A stretch of DNA of 11,774 nucleotides from JASFTV01 sp050050615 (GTDB lineage Bacteria; Desulfobacterota; DSM-4660; Desulfatiglandales; HGW-15): the NCBI GenBank assembly GCA_050050615.1, contig JASFTV010000087.1, positions 1 through 11,774 on the forward strand. The letters run 5' to 3'. The notes below the pieces were generated by a model. It made no database searches and was not told the DNA's origin. It saw only the letters and a list, made by a program, of their open reading frames with translations. The position numbers were made by a program, and so were the translations under genes. Every line of letters begins with the position of its first letter. Position 1 is the first letter of the stretch. Shown in pieces: positions 1 through 6,132 of the stretch.

Positions 1-82
1 ACATTTCTGTGCAGCCTTCCATTACGTCCCGGTCCGATGTGCTGCCCATGACCACGCCAACCAACACCTTTTCGTCAGACAT
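1..82 (-). CDS. purE: PurE, N5-carboxyaminoimidazole ribonucleotide mutase, N-terminal fragment
   Basis: The first 27 codons of a gene that runs off the left edge. The leftward reading starts MSDEKVLVGVVMGSTSD and continues RDVMEGCTEM. The pattern hydrophobic strand, then MGSxSDxxxM, is the substrate-phosphate-binding N-terminus of PurE, which converts N5-CAIR to CAIR in cytoplasmic de novo purine synthesis. The Met four residues after the SD pair fits the class I (mutase) form better than class II, but too little is visible to be sure. The ATG at 82-80 is preceded on the same strand by GGGAGGGTAGGATAGC, which contains a GGAGG ribosome-binding site about ten bases upstream. The next gene upstream on this strand is a DUF3786 gene 261 bp away, so purE probably has its own promoter or leader. 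The rest of the gene, including the catalytic His, is outside the window. Confidence 0.85.
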   Translation of the reverse strand, partial: MSDEKVLVGVVMGSTSDRDVMEGCTEM

Positions 83-343
83 GCTATCCTACCCTCCCGT
101 CCAAAACTATTTCGTCTATACCTGGTATCAGAGAAGCGTTGATGCCACTGGTGTACCACATAAATCCAAATCTAAGGTTTCCACCATAGAAGCGCCTGTT
201 TTTACACGATGCCCCAGGCTGTCCGGAATTCAGGTTCCCCTCGTCGCCTGAGCAGGGGGTCATGGGGATCCTTTTTTCATCATCACCCGAGAATGTCGTA
301 CCCATGCGCCGCAACTTATGCCTCGGAGTTTGCCTCTTCTGAT
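83..343 (-). other. Intergenic region ahead of purE with possible RNA secondary structure
   Basis: No convincing protein gene lies here; the short open frames resemble no family I know. Read leftward (towards purE), three pairings are visible. First, ATCAGA at 343-338 can pair with TCTGAT at 132-127, and three more pairs follow after one mismatch, which would close the whole region. Second, a hairpin around 175-192 has arms CTATGGT and ACCTTAG (one T-T mismatch) and a GGAA tetraloop. Third, near 236-225 GGAA and TTCC can pair around a six-base loop. This could be a purE leader or an independent small RNA; the long end-to-end pairing vaguely recalls 6S RNA. The evidence is hand-found complementarity only. 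Confidence 0.25.
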
Positions 344-988
344 TTAGCCCTTCGCTTTTGCCATTCCTATCAGTGGGTAAACCACCATACCTGAAAGCCA
401 GGCAATATCTTCTGCAGAAAGGATTTTGGATACGCTTCGGTCGAAGAGGATGTTTCCTTCCGGCGGGAATTCCTCATCACCTCTCCACAGGATTAATGCG
501 ACGGGGATTAAAGGCAGGGCCTTGATCAAAATCGAAAAATCGCCCTGATCAAACGGAGTGGCGCCCAAGAATTCTGTCCCAAGCTTTACAAGCAGCTCAG
601 GATCGTTTCCAAAGGCCTGGACCATCGGATTTTTGGCGCGTCTTTGGAAAGCATCCAGATAGAATCTTCCGTCAGGTACCTCCTGGAATGCAATCCATTC
701 CTCTTCGATCCCTGCACCGCTGGACACCCACGCCCCATGCAAGTAATGAAGAAGCAAAATCTCCTGCTGGATAGGTAATTCCTCATTGGAGCCTTTTTTT
801 AGAAACTCCAAATCGGGCCAAGAAACAATAACCTCCTGGTTTAAGAAGTCCAAAGACAGGGTCGTATTTCCTTGTCTGTCCCTTTGGATATCGGCTCCTG
901 AAAAACCTGCCACGAGATCGCCATTCTTCCCTGCCAACGCATCTCTTCCAAGTTGGGACGCCTGTTTATAATCATCCATTCTCGGCAT
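344..988 (-). CDS. DUF3786 domain protein
   Basis: A 214-residue soluble protein with no signal peptide or membrane span. It resembles the DUF3786 family, small proteins common in anaerobes such as sulfate reducers and acetogens. The recognisable part is the C-terminal half, residues 155-206: a hydrophobic LPLIPVALILWRGDEEFPPE stretch, then LFDRS, SAEDIAWLSG and VVYPL. The middle carries a QQEILLLHYLHGA helix (residues 74-86), also usual in the family. The molecular function is unknown. The start at 988 is supported by AGGAG five bases upstream; an in-frame ATG three codons later lacks such a site. It lies divergent from the Smr gene (174 bp apart) and 261 bp upstream of purE on the same strand, so linkage to purine synthesis is possible but not shown. 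There are no cysteine clusters, so a metal-binding role is not suggested. Confidence 0.75.
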   Translation of the reverse strand: MPRMDDYKQASQLGRDALAGKNGDLVAGFSGADIQRDRQGNTTLSLDFLNQEVIVSWPDLEFLKKGSNEELPIQQEILLLHYLHGAWVSSGAGIEEEWIAFQEVPDGRFYLDAFQRRAKNPMVQAFGNDPELLVKLGTEFLGATPFDQGDFSILIKALPLIPVALILWRGDEEFPPEGNILFDRSVSKILSAEDIAWLSGMVVYPLIGMAKAKG

Positions 989-1069
989 GACGGCTCCTGA
1001 TTATGTCTCCTTTATTCACTGTCGTCGGGGATCGTTCTGCCTTAATGTGAACTGATCTGAGTTCTTGTT

Positions 1070-1098
1070 TTCAGGATCTTTTTTCGTTATGTTATAAT
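1070..1098 (+). promoter_or_regulatory. Candidate sigma70-type promoter for the Smr gene
   Basis: A perfect TATAAT lies at 1093-1098 in an AT-rich stretch. At 17 bp spacing the -35 is TTCAGG (1070-1075), a weak three of six match. It would give a 5' untranslated region of roughly 55-60 bases before the ATG at 1163. Only the -10 is strong, so this is moderate evidence. Confidence 0.4.
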
Positions 1099-1162
1099 AA
1101 ATTTGCGGCAGGAGATTCAAGCCATAAATGAGTTTGAGTTTTGCTCCTTTTAGGGGAGAGAT

Positions 1163-1825
1163 ATGAAAAAGAAGAAAGATCTCTTTAATCCAGCTTTTGA
1201 GAACCTCGATGTCAAGCTCAAGCGGTCCCAAAAAAGATCTGAACAAGCGATAAGAGATGAACCCATTGATGCTGAGGATGTGCCCAAGGAAAAGGACTAT
1301 TTTCTTGAAGCCATGTCGGATGTCACGCCGCTTCCAGCGGACAAAAAGAGGGGCGTCTGGGGTCAGGGCACAAATATCCGCCCCTCCCATCCGGCCCCAG
1401 ATGCTGATAAGGAAGCTATGGCTCACCTTCAGGGACTGGTCAGAGCCTCCATAGAAATGGACATCACCTTTAGCGACGAATATATTGAGGGATCTATAAA
1501 AGGTTTCAGCCGTAAACTCATGAAGCAACTTAAGGGCGGGGAGTTCCCGGTCCAGGATTACACAGATCTCCATGGGCTTACCAAACAGGAAGCTAAAACA
1601 GCGGTCAGGGATTTTCTTCATCGAAGTTACGGCAATGGCCTGAGGTGCGTCCTCATCGTTCACGGTCGGGGGCTGAATTCACCGGATAGCTTTCCCGTTC
1701 TAAAGGAAGGGTTGCCCGTATGGCTAGGCAGGGGATCCATTAGGAAGATCGTGCTCGCTTTTGCCACGGCAAGACCTTACGACGGCGGCACAGGCGCCAT
1801 TTATGTTTTGTTGAGAAAACGTTAA
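1163..1825 (+). CDS. Smr (MutS2-type) domain endonuclease-like protein
   Basis: A 220-residue protein with a C-terminal Smr domain (about residues 133-220) showing DLHG (135-138), HGRG (167-170) and GGTGAIYVLL (208-217). Smr domains are nucleases; in E. coli SmrB the DLH and HGxG motifs are needed to cut mRNA at collided ribosomes. Both motifs are intact here. The N-terminal 130 residues are lysine-rich and charged. They contain FLEAMSDVTPL (47-57) and LKGGEFPVQDY (123-133), which recall the N-terminal region of E. coli YdaL/SmrA. The start at 1163 follows GGGGAGAG by a few bases. The stop overlaps the end of the convergent LysM/TPR gene by 4 bp, so no terminator fits between them. A role in ribosome rescue or nucleic-acid cleavage is inferred from the domain only. 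Confidence 0.85.
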   Translation: MKKKKDLFNPAFENLDVKLKRSQKRSEQAIRDEPIDAEDVPKEKDYFLEAMSDVTPLPADKKRGVWGQGTNIRPSHPAPDADKEAMAHLQGLVRASIEMDITFSDEYIEGSIKGFSRKLMKQLKGGEFPVQDYTDLHGLTKQEAKTAVRDFLHRSYGNGLRCVLIVHGRGLNSPDSFPVLKEGLPVWLGRGSIRKIVLAFATARPYDGGTGAIYVLLRKR

Positions 1826-3024
1826 CCCCCTCCGATACCCATAGTGTCCCTTTCCATCTCTCTTTTTAGTTCCTCCAATTTCATCAATATAACTTTCGCC
1901 TTTTTGATATAATAGTCTACTCTTTTATAATTGGGGTCAAGGCGTCTCACCAATTCCCATTCCTTTATTGCCTCTACCAATCGCTCCTTACCATAGTGCT
2001 GAATGCCCCTTTTGTAGTGCATCTCCTTGTATAAATCCTCACTCCTCCTTATGTAGGCATGGCATTCGTGGCAGTCGTTGTTGTATCGCAATGACGCCTT
2101 GAACTGCTCCTGAGCAGCCAGGTAATCCTGCTTTTCGAAAAGGGCTACAGCCCTCCGATAATAGGACATGTAGGTGTATTCTACCGACACGCTGTCATCA
2201 GGGTTCACGCACAGAACCTTCTTAAATTCAGTAATAGCCTCCCGGTACCTCTGCTCTTTGAATAGCTCAACACCGTGTTCGCGATAAATGGCCAACTGGT
2301 CTAGAATTTCTTGTGTCTTTGCCCCAGGTTCAACCTCTCCTGCTTCCTCTTCTGTGAGACCATACCAATCCCAATATTCTTGAGAGGCACCCTCCTCTTC
2401 TATCTGGATTCTCTCCCCCTTCTCCAGGAATGCCACCCCTTCTATTTCAGGGATTTTGATCTCCTGACCCGCTCGGATACGGGTGGCATCGTTCAGATTA
2501 TTGTATCGGGCTATAACGGAAAACCTCTCACGGTCTCCATAATAGAGTGCTGCTAACTTGGAAAGACTCTCACCTGATTTAACCTTATGGAGAACATACC
2601 TCTTAATGGGTATCCGTTTTCTGGAAGTGAGGATCTTTATCACTTCGGGATGATCGGGCCGCAACCTCAGAGCAGTGAGGAATTGTTGGCGGGCCTCGCC
2701 ATATTTTCCCTCCTTCTGTAACTTGAGACCGGCCTTGTAATGCTTCTCGGCAGTACGGCGTAATACCTTTTCCAGCCGCTTGCGGCCATTGACAGCCTCC
2801 TGGTTCGAGGGGTCTATAGTCAGCGCAATCTTGTAACTTTTGAGAGCTTCAACAAGATCTCCTCCGTCCTCATAATCCCGTCCTCTATGGAGGTATGTTT
2901 CGACATATTCTTCCTCTCGTATTTCATAGACCTTTCTCTGAAATTTCTCAATCAGTGGTGCGCAGCCGATCAGGGATATGGCCAAGGGCATAATACAGAT
3001 CAGAGCCTGGCTTTTGTATCTCAT
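1822..3024 (-). CDS. LysM and TPR repeat lipoprotein with a CxxCH motif
   Basis: A 400-residue predicted lipoprotein. A hydrophobic signal segment (residues 8-20) ends in LIGC, so Cys21 would be lipidated after export. TPR-like helical pairs cover about 41-75 and 92-125. A LysM peptidoglycan-binding module follows at about 143-192 (HKVKSGESLSKLAALYYGD ... IRAGQEIKIP). More TPR units lie at about 245-277, 286-318 and 332-366, and the protein ends in a charged helix. Such proteins usually scaffold envelope complexes near peptidoglycan; no enzyme domain is seen. Residues 318-322 read CHECH, a c-type haem attachment motif, at a TPR turn. The start lies 3 bp after the deacetylase stop, with AAGGTGA overlapping that stop as ribosome-binding site, so it is the last gene of the cyclase-deacetylase operon. 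Its 3' end overlaps the convergent Smr gene by 4 bp. Confidence 0.88.
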   Translation of the reverse strand: MRYKSQALICIMPLAISLIGCAPLIEKFQRKVYEIREEEYVETYLHRGRDYEDGGDLVEALKSYKIALTIDPSNQEAVNGRKRLEKVLRRTAEKHYKAGLKLQKEGKYGEARQQFLTALRLRPDHPEVIKILTSRKRIPIKRYVLHKVKSGESLSKLAALYYGDRERFSVIARYNNLNDATRIRAGQEIKIPEIEGVAFLEKGERIQIEEEGASQEYWDWYGLTEEEAGEVEPGAKTQEILDQLAIYREHGVELFKEQRYREAITEFKKVLCVNPDDSVSVEYTYMSYYRRAVALFEKQDYLAAQEQFKASLRYNNDCHECHAYIRRSEDLYKEMHYKRGIQHYGKERLVEAIKEWELVRRLDPNYKRVDYYIKKAKVILMKLEELKREMERDTMGIGGG

Positions 3025-3027
3025 CTT

Positions 3028-4086
3028 TCACCTTAATGGAAAATCATGAAACGTCTTGAGCTTTGTCACGAAGCTTTCCATGTCTTTTTTCAGTATCTGA
3101 TTTCTTCTCAACGTCAGAGGATCGGAAAAGAAGGGATTGCTCCCTTTTTTCACGGAGAATCCGATCTCGTAACCGAGCTGCTCACATAGATTCAGTATAC
3201 GGTGATCATACTCGCCATAGGGAAAGGCAAGGTAAACCGTGTTTTGATCCAGTTTTTTATCAATGATCTGCTTGGAAAGAAGGAGCTGTCTTCTAACCTC
3301 TGCCAAATAGGTCTCAACATCTTCCCCTTCCTCTTTCTTGGTAAGATCGCAATGAGTCAAAGTGTGGGATCCGATCTCAAAACCGTCAGCCTTCATCGCT
3401 TTGAGCTGATCCCAGGTTATCGCGATATCAGACCTTCCCACAAAATCCGTATATATAAAGAAGGTTGCCACGAAACCGTATTTTTTCAGCATAGGATAGG
3501 CTCTATCATAAGCAGACCGATAGCCGTCATCGATCGTGATAACAACCGCTTTTTCGGGAAGTTCGCGTTGATAGTTCAAAAATTCCAGGAGTTCGCTCAT
3601 GGCGATGACCCGGTAGCCATTCTCTTTAAGGTATCGCATCTGCCTTTCAAAGAGAGACACGGGTGTGCAGAGGGAAGAACGACAATCTTCAGCCAAGTGA
3701 TGATAACAGAGAACAGGCACAACCTGGTAACCATCTGTAGACAGACCGCCTCGATTTTCCTCTTTCAGGGGAATGATGACCATATCATCCTTTTCAAAAG
3801 AAATACCCCTGTTCGCTTCCTCAATGATCCATGATCGACTTTTGTTCCCCAAAAACCTTTCTGCGAGGACGGGTGGGCTTTCACCTTCTTCCAGCCGATA
3901 CGCAATGTATTCCTCCGAACTAAATATCAGTGGCTCCGGCTTTCCTCGGGTAGCGTCCGCCCGAGATGACTTGGGCATGGACCCCAAGCCAGCACAGGCT
4001 GAGGCAAACAAAAGGCCGGCTGCGATCAAAAAACACAGACCAATTCCCCACCTAACTTTGAATGACCTCTTCCCCGAGCCCACCAT
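3028..4086 (-). CDS. Exported NodB-type polysaccharide deacetylase with LysM-like segment
   Basis: A carbohydrate esterase family 4 protein of 352 residues from the ATG at 4086. An N-terminal hydrophobic segment (about 13-30) ends in FASAC, a possible but imperfect lipobox (Cys31), so it is exported and perhaps lipid-anchored. Residues 60-108 look like a divergent LysM module (YIAYRLEEGESPPVLAERF ... DDMVIIPL). The NodB domain follows, with VVITIDDGYRSAY holding the catalytic Asp186 and metal-ligand Asp187, SHTLTH with metal ligands His241 and His245, and AFPYGEYD. The family removes N- or O-acetyl groups from peptidoglycan, chitin-like or biofilm polysaccharides; the domain order YHH ... TIDDG recalls PgaB/IcaB-type enzymes. 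The substrate is unknown. An upstream ATG at 4113 is possible, but the 4086 start has AGGAG seven bases ahead. The start overlaps the cyclase end by 35 bp, indicating translational coupling. Confidence 0.88.
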   Translation of the reverse strand: MVGSGKRSFKVRWGIGLCFLIAAGLLFASACAGLGSMPKSSRADATRGKPEPLIFSSEEYIAYRLEEGESPPVLAERFLGNKSRSWIIEEANRGISFEKDDMVIIPLKEENRGGLSTDGYQVVPVLCYHHLAEDCRSSLCTPVSLFERQMRYLKENGYRVIAMSELLEFLNYQRELPEKAVVITIDDGYRSAYDRAYPMLKKYGFVATFFIYTDFVGRSDIAITWDQLKAMKADGFEIGSHTLTHCDLTKKEEGEDVETYLAEVRRQLLLSKQIIDKKLDQNTVYLAFPYGEYDHRILNLCEQLGYEIGFSVKKGSNPFFSDPLTLRRNQILKKDMESFVTKLKTFHDFPLR

Positions 4087-5683
4087 ACGCCATCTCCTGT
4101 AAACGGAACACACGGTAGATCGTTATCTGCCTTCTTCTTCCCCTGACAGGCGCCTTACCTCTCTCCTCTACTTTCAGCCTGCTTTTATCTCGAATCAAGT
4201 CATACGTTCGCTTGCTGATGAGAATCTCTCCAGCTTTTGCGAGCGCTGTAAGCCTGGAGGCCACATTGACATTGTCTCCGACCACAGTGTATTCCATCCT
4301 TCTCTCGCTACCGAGATTCCCAGCGACCATCTCGCCTGAGTTTAACCCCACGCCCACACCAATCGTTACATCTTCCAAAAGCTTTTCGCGGTTAAGGTCA
4401 ACGATCTGTTCCTGTATGTCCAGTGCCGCCTTGACAGCCGCTTCAGCATGGTGAGGATTGATGATGGGGGCACCGAAAATAGCCATAGCCTCATCTCCTA
4501 CAAACTTGTTAATATGGCCTCCGTACTTGATGACGGTATCGGTCACCCGGGTGAGGTAGTCATTGAGAAGCCGCACAACAGCCTCTGGATCCATGTTTTC
4601 CGAAAGGGTCGTAAAACCCCGTATGTCAACAAAAAGAACCGTGGCGCGCACCTTGGATCCTTTCATCCATAGCTTATCCGGATTTGAAAGGATCATTTCC
4701 ACGATCTCCGGTGTCACATACCGCCCAAACGAATCCTTGATTTTCTCCTTGAGCTCGAGGTCCTCAGCCATTCTGTTAAAAGCATAGGCAAGGTCTCCAA
4801 ATTCATCATTTCGATTCACCCTGATTCGGCAGTTGAACTCTCCCATACCAAGAGCCCTGGTGATCTCTCCAAGTTGTCTGATAGGACGTGAAAAATACAT
4901 GCTGAGCCCGAGGCTCAGGAGGATCCCCACAAGGGTCATGATGATCGCTAGGAAGACAAAATAAACTTTGGCTTCTTGTATGTTTTGTAAGATCCTCTTT
5001 TTCGAAATAGCCAGCCGGACTTCACCAACCTTGAGGTCCTGATAGGTCACAGGGGATTCAAAGAAAAGGCATTCCTCCCCATCATGATTGATGGTGCTGG
5101 TTCTTGTTTCACCCTCTTTTCTCAGAAACTGAATCTCCTTTGGCTCGGAATAGAGCTTGCCAACCTCATCAATGCGGCTATGGGCTTTGATCACGCTCTT
5201 GTGATCTGTGACAAGCGCATAGACCACTTGCTCGTTTTCAGCAATGTCTCTTACCAGCTGAAACAAGGCCAAATCCTCTTCCCCCAGAATCTTGTCAGGC
5301 GCATTGTTGCTAGCGATGCGGACCATGCTCTGCCCAAGATCTACTAACTGCCCCGTAAATCGCTTTTTTTGCTCTGTCAGGATCGAAAATCCGATCGTAG
5401 AAATGACCAAAAAGATGAGTAAGGTGGATAGGGTGGCCAGTTTGATGAAAATGGGAATTCTCAGATACTTTGCTCGACGCTCACTCCTTCGGCGATCCTT
5501 ACCGCTTCTTCGGTCCGGGCCGCTGAAGGCCTCTTGTCTGATCCTCCGGTCCTCCCCACTTCTTCTATCCCTGCCGCTCCGCCTGTCAGGATACCCATTA
5601 AATCTGACGTAGAAAAGTCGCCTGATAAGGCCATTTGATCTTGGAAAGAGGGGATCTCTTTGGTCTGTATGATAAAGTGACAT
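4052..5683 (-). CDS. Membrane class III adenylate/guanylate cyclase with periplasmic sensor and HAMP
   Basis: A 543-residue inner-membrane cyclase. Order: a basic cytoplasmic tail with DRRxGxDRR repeats (33-70), TM1 (about 78-103), an extracytoplasmic sensor region (104-238), TM2 (239-263), HAMP (about 264-315) and a class III cyclase domain (about 340-525). Catalytic residues are visible: metal-binding Asp353 (FVDIRGFT) and Asp397 (VGDEAM), purine-selecting Lys393 (NKFVGDE), and transition-state Asn473 and Arg477 (VGDNVNVASR). The second purine-selecting position is Thr466, as in class IIIb enzymes, most of which make cAMP. The enzyme should turn ATP into cAMP in response to an external or membrane signal; the sensor ligand is unknown. 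It heads an operon with two exported envelope proteins. The ATG at 5683 has GGGAG close upstream (spacing short, about four bases). Confidence 0.92.
   Translation of the reverse strand: MSLYHTDQRDPLFPRSNGLIRRLFYVRFNGYPDRRSGRDRRSGEDRRIRQEAFSGPDRRSGKDRRRSERRAKYLRIPIFIKLATLSTLLIFLVISTIGFSILTEQKKRFTGQLVDLGQSMVRIASNNAPDKILGEEDLALFQLVRDIAENEQVVYALVTDHKSVIKAHSRIDEVGKLYSEPKEIQFLRKEGETRTSTINHDGEECLFFESPVTYQDLKVGEVRLAISKKRILQNIQEAKVYFVFLAIIMTLVGILLSLGLSMYFSRPIRQLGEITRALGMGEFNCRIRVNRNDEFGDLAYAFNRMAEDLELKEKIKDSFGRYVTPEIVEMILSNPDKLWMKGSKVRATVLFVDIRGFTTLSENMDPEAVVRLLNDYLTRVTDTVIKYGGHINKFVGDEAMAIFGAPIINPHHAEAAVKAALDIQEQIVDLNREKLLEDVTIGVGVGLNSGEMVAGNLGSERRMEYTVVGDNVNVASRLTALAKAGEILISKRTYDLIRDKSRLKVEERGKAPVRGRRRQITIYRVFRLQEMAYGGLGEEVIQS
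4094..4098 (-). promoter_or_regulatory. Ribosome-binding site fixing the deacetylase start
   Basis: AGGAG on the minus strand, seven bases before the ATG at 4086 and inside the end of the cyclase gene. It favours this start over the ATG nine codons upstream, which would only lengthen the positively charged region before the signal segment. Confidence 0.6.
5474..5587 (-). repeat. Basic DRRxGxDRR repeats coded in the cyclase N-terminus
   Basis: Codons 33-70 of the cyclase carry five DRR units, with spacers SGR, SGE and SGK: DRRSGRDRRSGEDRR, then a ten-residue gap, then DRRSGKDRRRSERR. The repeat is at protein level and is also visible in the DNA as recurring CGG-rich blocks. It sits on the cytoplasmic side, just ahead of TM1. 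Similar short motifs occur in many signalling proteins of Proteobacteria and Desulfobacterota; their function is unknown to me. Confidence 0.7.
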
Positions 5684-5782
5684 GCTCTCCCAGGTGAAAA
5701 AGCTTTAAGCAAAGGGTTCTTCAACTCAACTGCACTAGCAAAAGGAAAACGCAAGAGACCGCTTTATCACTTATTCTTAGTT

Positions 5783-5796
5783 ACTAAAATTTTAGT
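5783..5796. promoter_or_regulatory. Perfect 14-bp palindrome over the cyclase -10 box
   Basis: ACTAAAATTTTAGT reads the same on both strands. It covers the predicted -10 hexamer (TAAAAT) of the leftward cyclase promoter, a classic repressor position. It could also be chance symmetry in an AT-rich promoter, since TAAAAT is easily half of such a palindrome. No regulator for it can be named; the adjacent TetR is one candidate, but its own putative operator differs. Confidence 0.4.
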
Positions 5797-5817
5797 TTAT
5801 TAAGGAAAACTTGTCAA
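5789..5817 (-). promoter_or_regulatory. Sigma70-type promoter of the cyclase-deacetylase-lipoprotein operon
   Basis: On the minus strand, a perfect TTGACA (5817-5812) is followed after exactly 17 bp by TAAAAT (5794-5789), five of six to consensus. Transcription would start near 5782 and leave a leader of about 100 bases before the cyclase ATG. No obvious hairpin is seen in that leader. Confidence 0.65.
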
Positions 5818-6043
5818 TCTCAGGTAGCACTTATAGAGATCTCTCGGTCTTCATCAACAACCTGGCACGGCAGACCACAACCTCTCCGCGCTTATCGTGT
5901 GAGCAATAATGATGCCAGGAAAAGCCCCGGCCCAACCCGACTGGCCATTCCCCACTCGAATTATCCCTCAAGAGCCGCCCACGAACAGGCCAGAAGGCTG
6001 AGATAAGCCCGGTACAGATAATATGTTGACAGCTATTTTTTGC
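5818..6043. other. Divergent intergenic stretch without a recognisable gene
   Basis: Between the two promoters I see no gene. The minus strand is open for 81 codons at 5831-6076, but this frame runs across the tetR promoter, has no clear ribosome-binding site and resembles nothing I know. A 10-bp palindrome, AGAGATCTCT, lies at 5835-5844. A second TTGACA occurs at 6026-6031 with no fitting -10 at 17 bp. Confidence 0.4.
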
Positions 6044-6072
6044 TTGACATTGGGAGAGACTTAGCATATTAA
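6044..6072 (+). promoter_or_regulatory. Sigma70-type promoter of the tetR-exporter operon
   Basis: A perfect TTGACA (6044-6049), 17 bp, then TATTAA (6067-6072), four of six to TATAAT. Transcription would start near 6079, directly before the palindrome at 6082-6101, leaving a leader of about 55 bases. Confidence 0.6.
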
Positions 6073-6081
6073 CCATTTGAG

Positions 6082-6101
6082 TAAACCGACTAGTTAGTTA
6101 A
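6082..6101. promoter_or_regulatory. Candidate TetR operator
   Basis: TAAACCGACTAGTTAGTTAA is an imperfect 20-bp palindrome centred on ACTAGT, with 14 of 20 positions symmetric. TetR-family efflux repressors often bind palindromes of this size with a CTAG-like core, placed over or just after their own promoter. A second, shorter inverted repeat (AACC, four A, GGTT) adjoins at 6101-6112. The position just downstream of the -10 would let the regulator block its own operon. Confidence 0.5.
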
Positions 6102-6132
6102 ACCAAAAGGTTATTACCTAAAGAGGACAGCC

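Noticed and set aside
129..165. GCCACTGG near 144-151, resembling part of a cobalamin riboswitch box
   Set aside because: The rest of the B12-box consensus is absent, and on this strand the element does not lead into a gene.
84..314. Minus-strand open frame of 76 codons ahead of purE
   Set aside because: It resembles no known family and ends at the purE ribosome-binding region; non-coding or leader RNA is more likely.
1016..1663. Long minus-strand open frame of 215 codons
   Set aside because: It lies opposite the Smr gene, which has clear domain motifs and a good ribosome-binding site. The translation has no recognisable family and starts in the divergent promoter region.
3202..3834. Plus-strand open frame of 210 codons
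   Set aside because: It lies opposite the deacetylase gene, whose catalytic motifs are intact; the opposite-strand translation looks random.
5835..5844. 10-bp palindrome AGAGATCTCT
   Set aside because: Short palindromes of this size occur by chance, and it does not overlap either predicted promoter.
6026..6031. An additional TTGACA upstream of the tetR promoter
   Set aside because: No acceptable -10 lies 16-18 bp downstream; the copy at 6044 has one.
5831..6076. Minus-strand open frame of 81 codons in the divergent intergenic region
   Set aside because: It begins between the tetR promoter and operator, lacks a clear ribosome-binding site and has no recognisable motif. A decayed gene fragment cannot be excluded.
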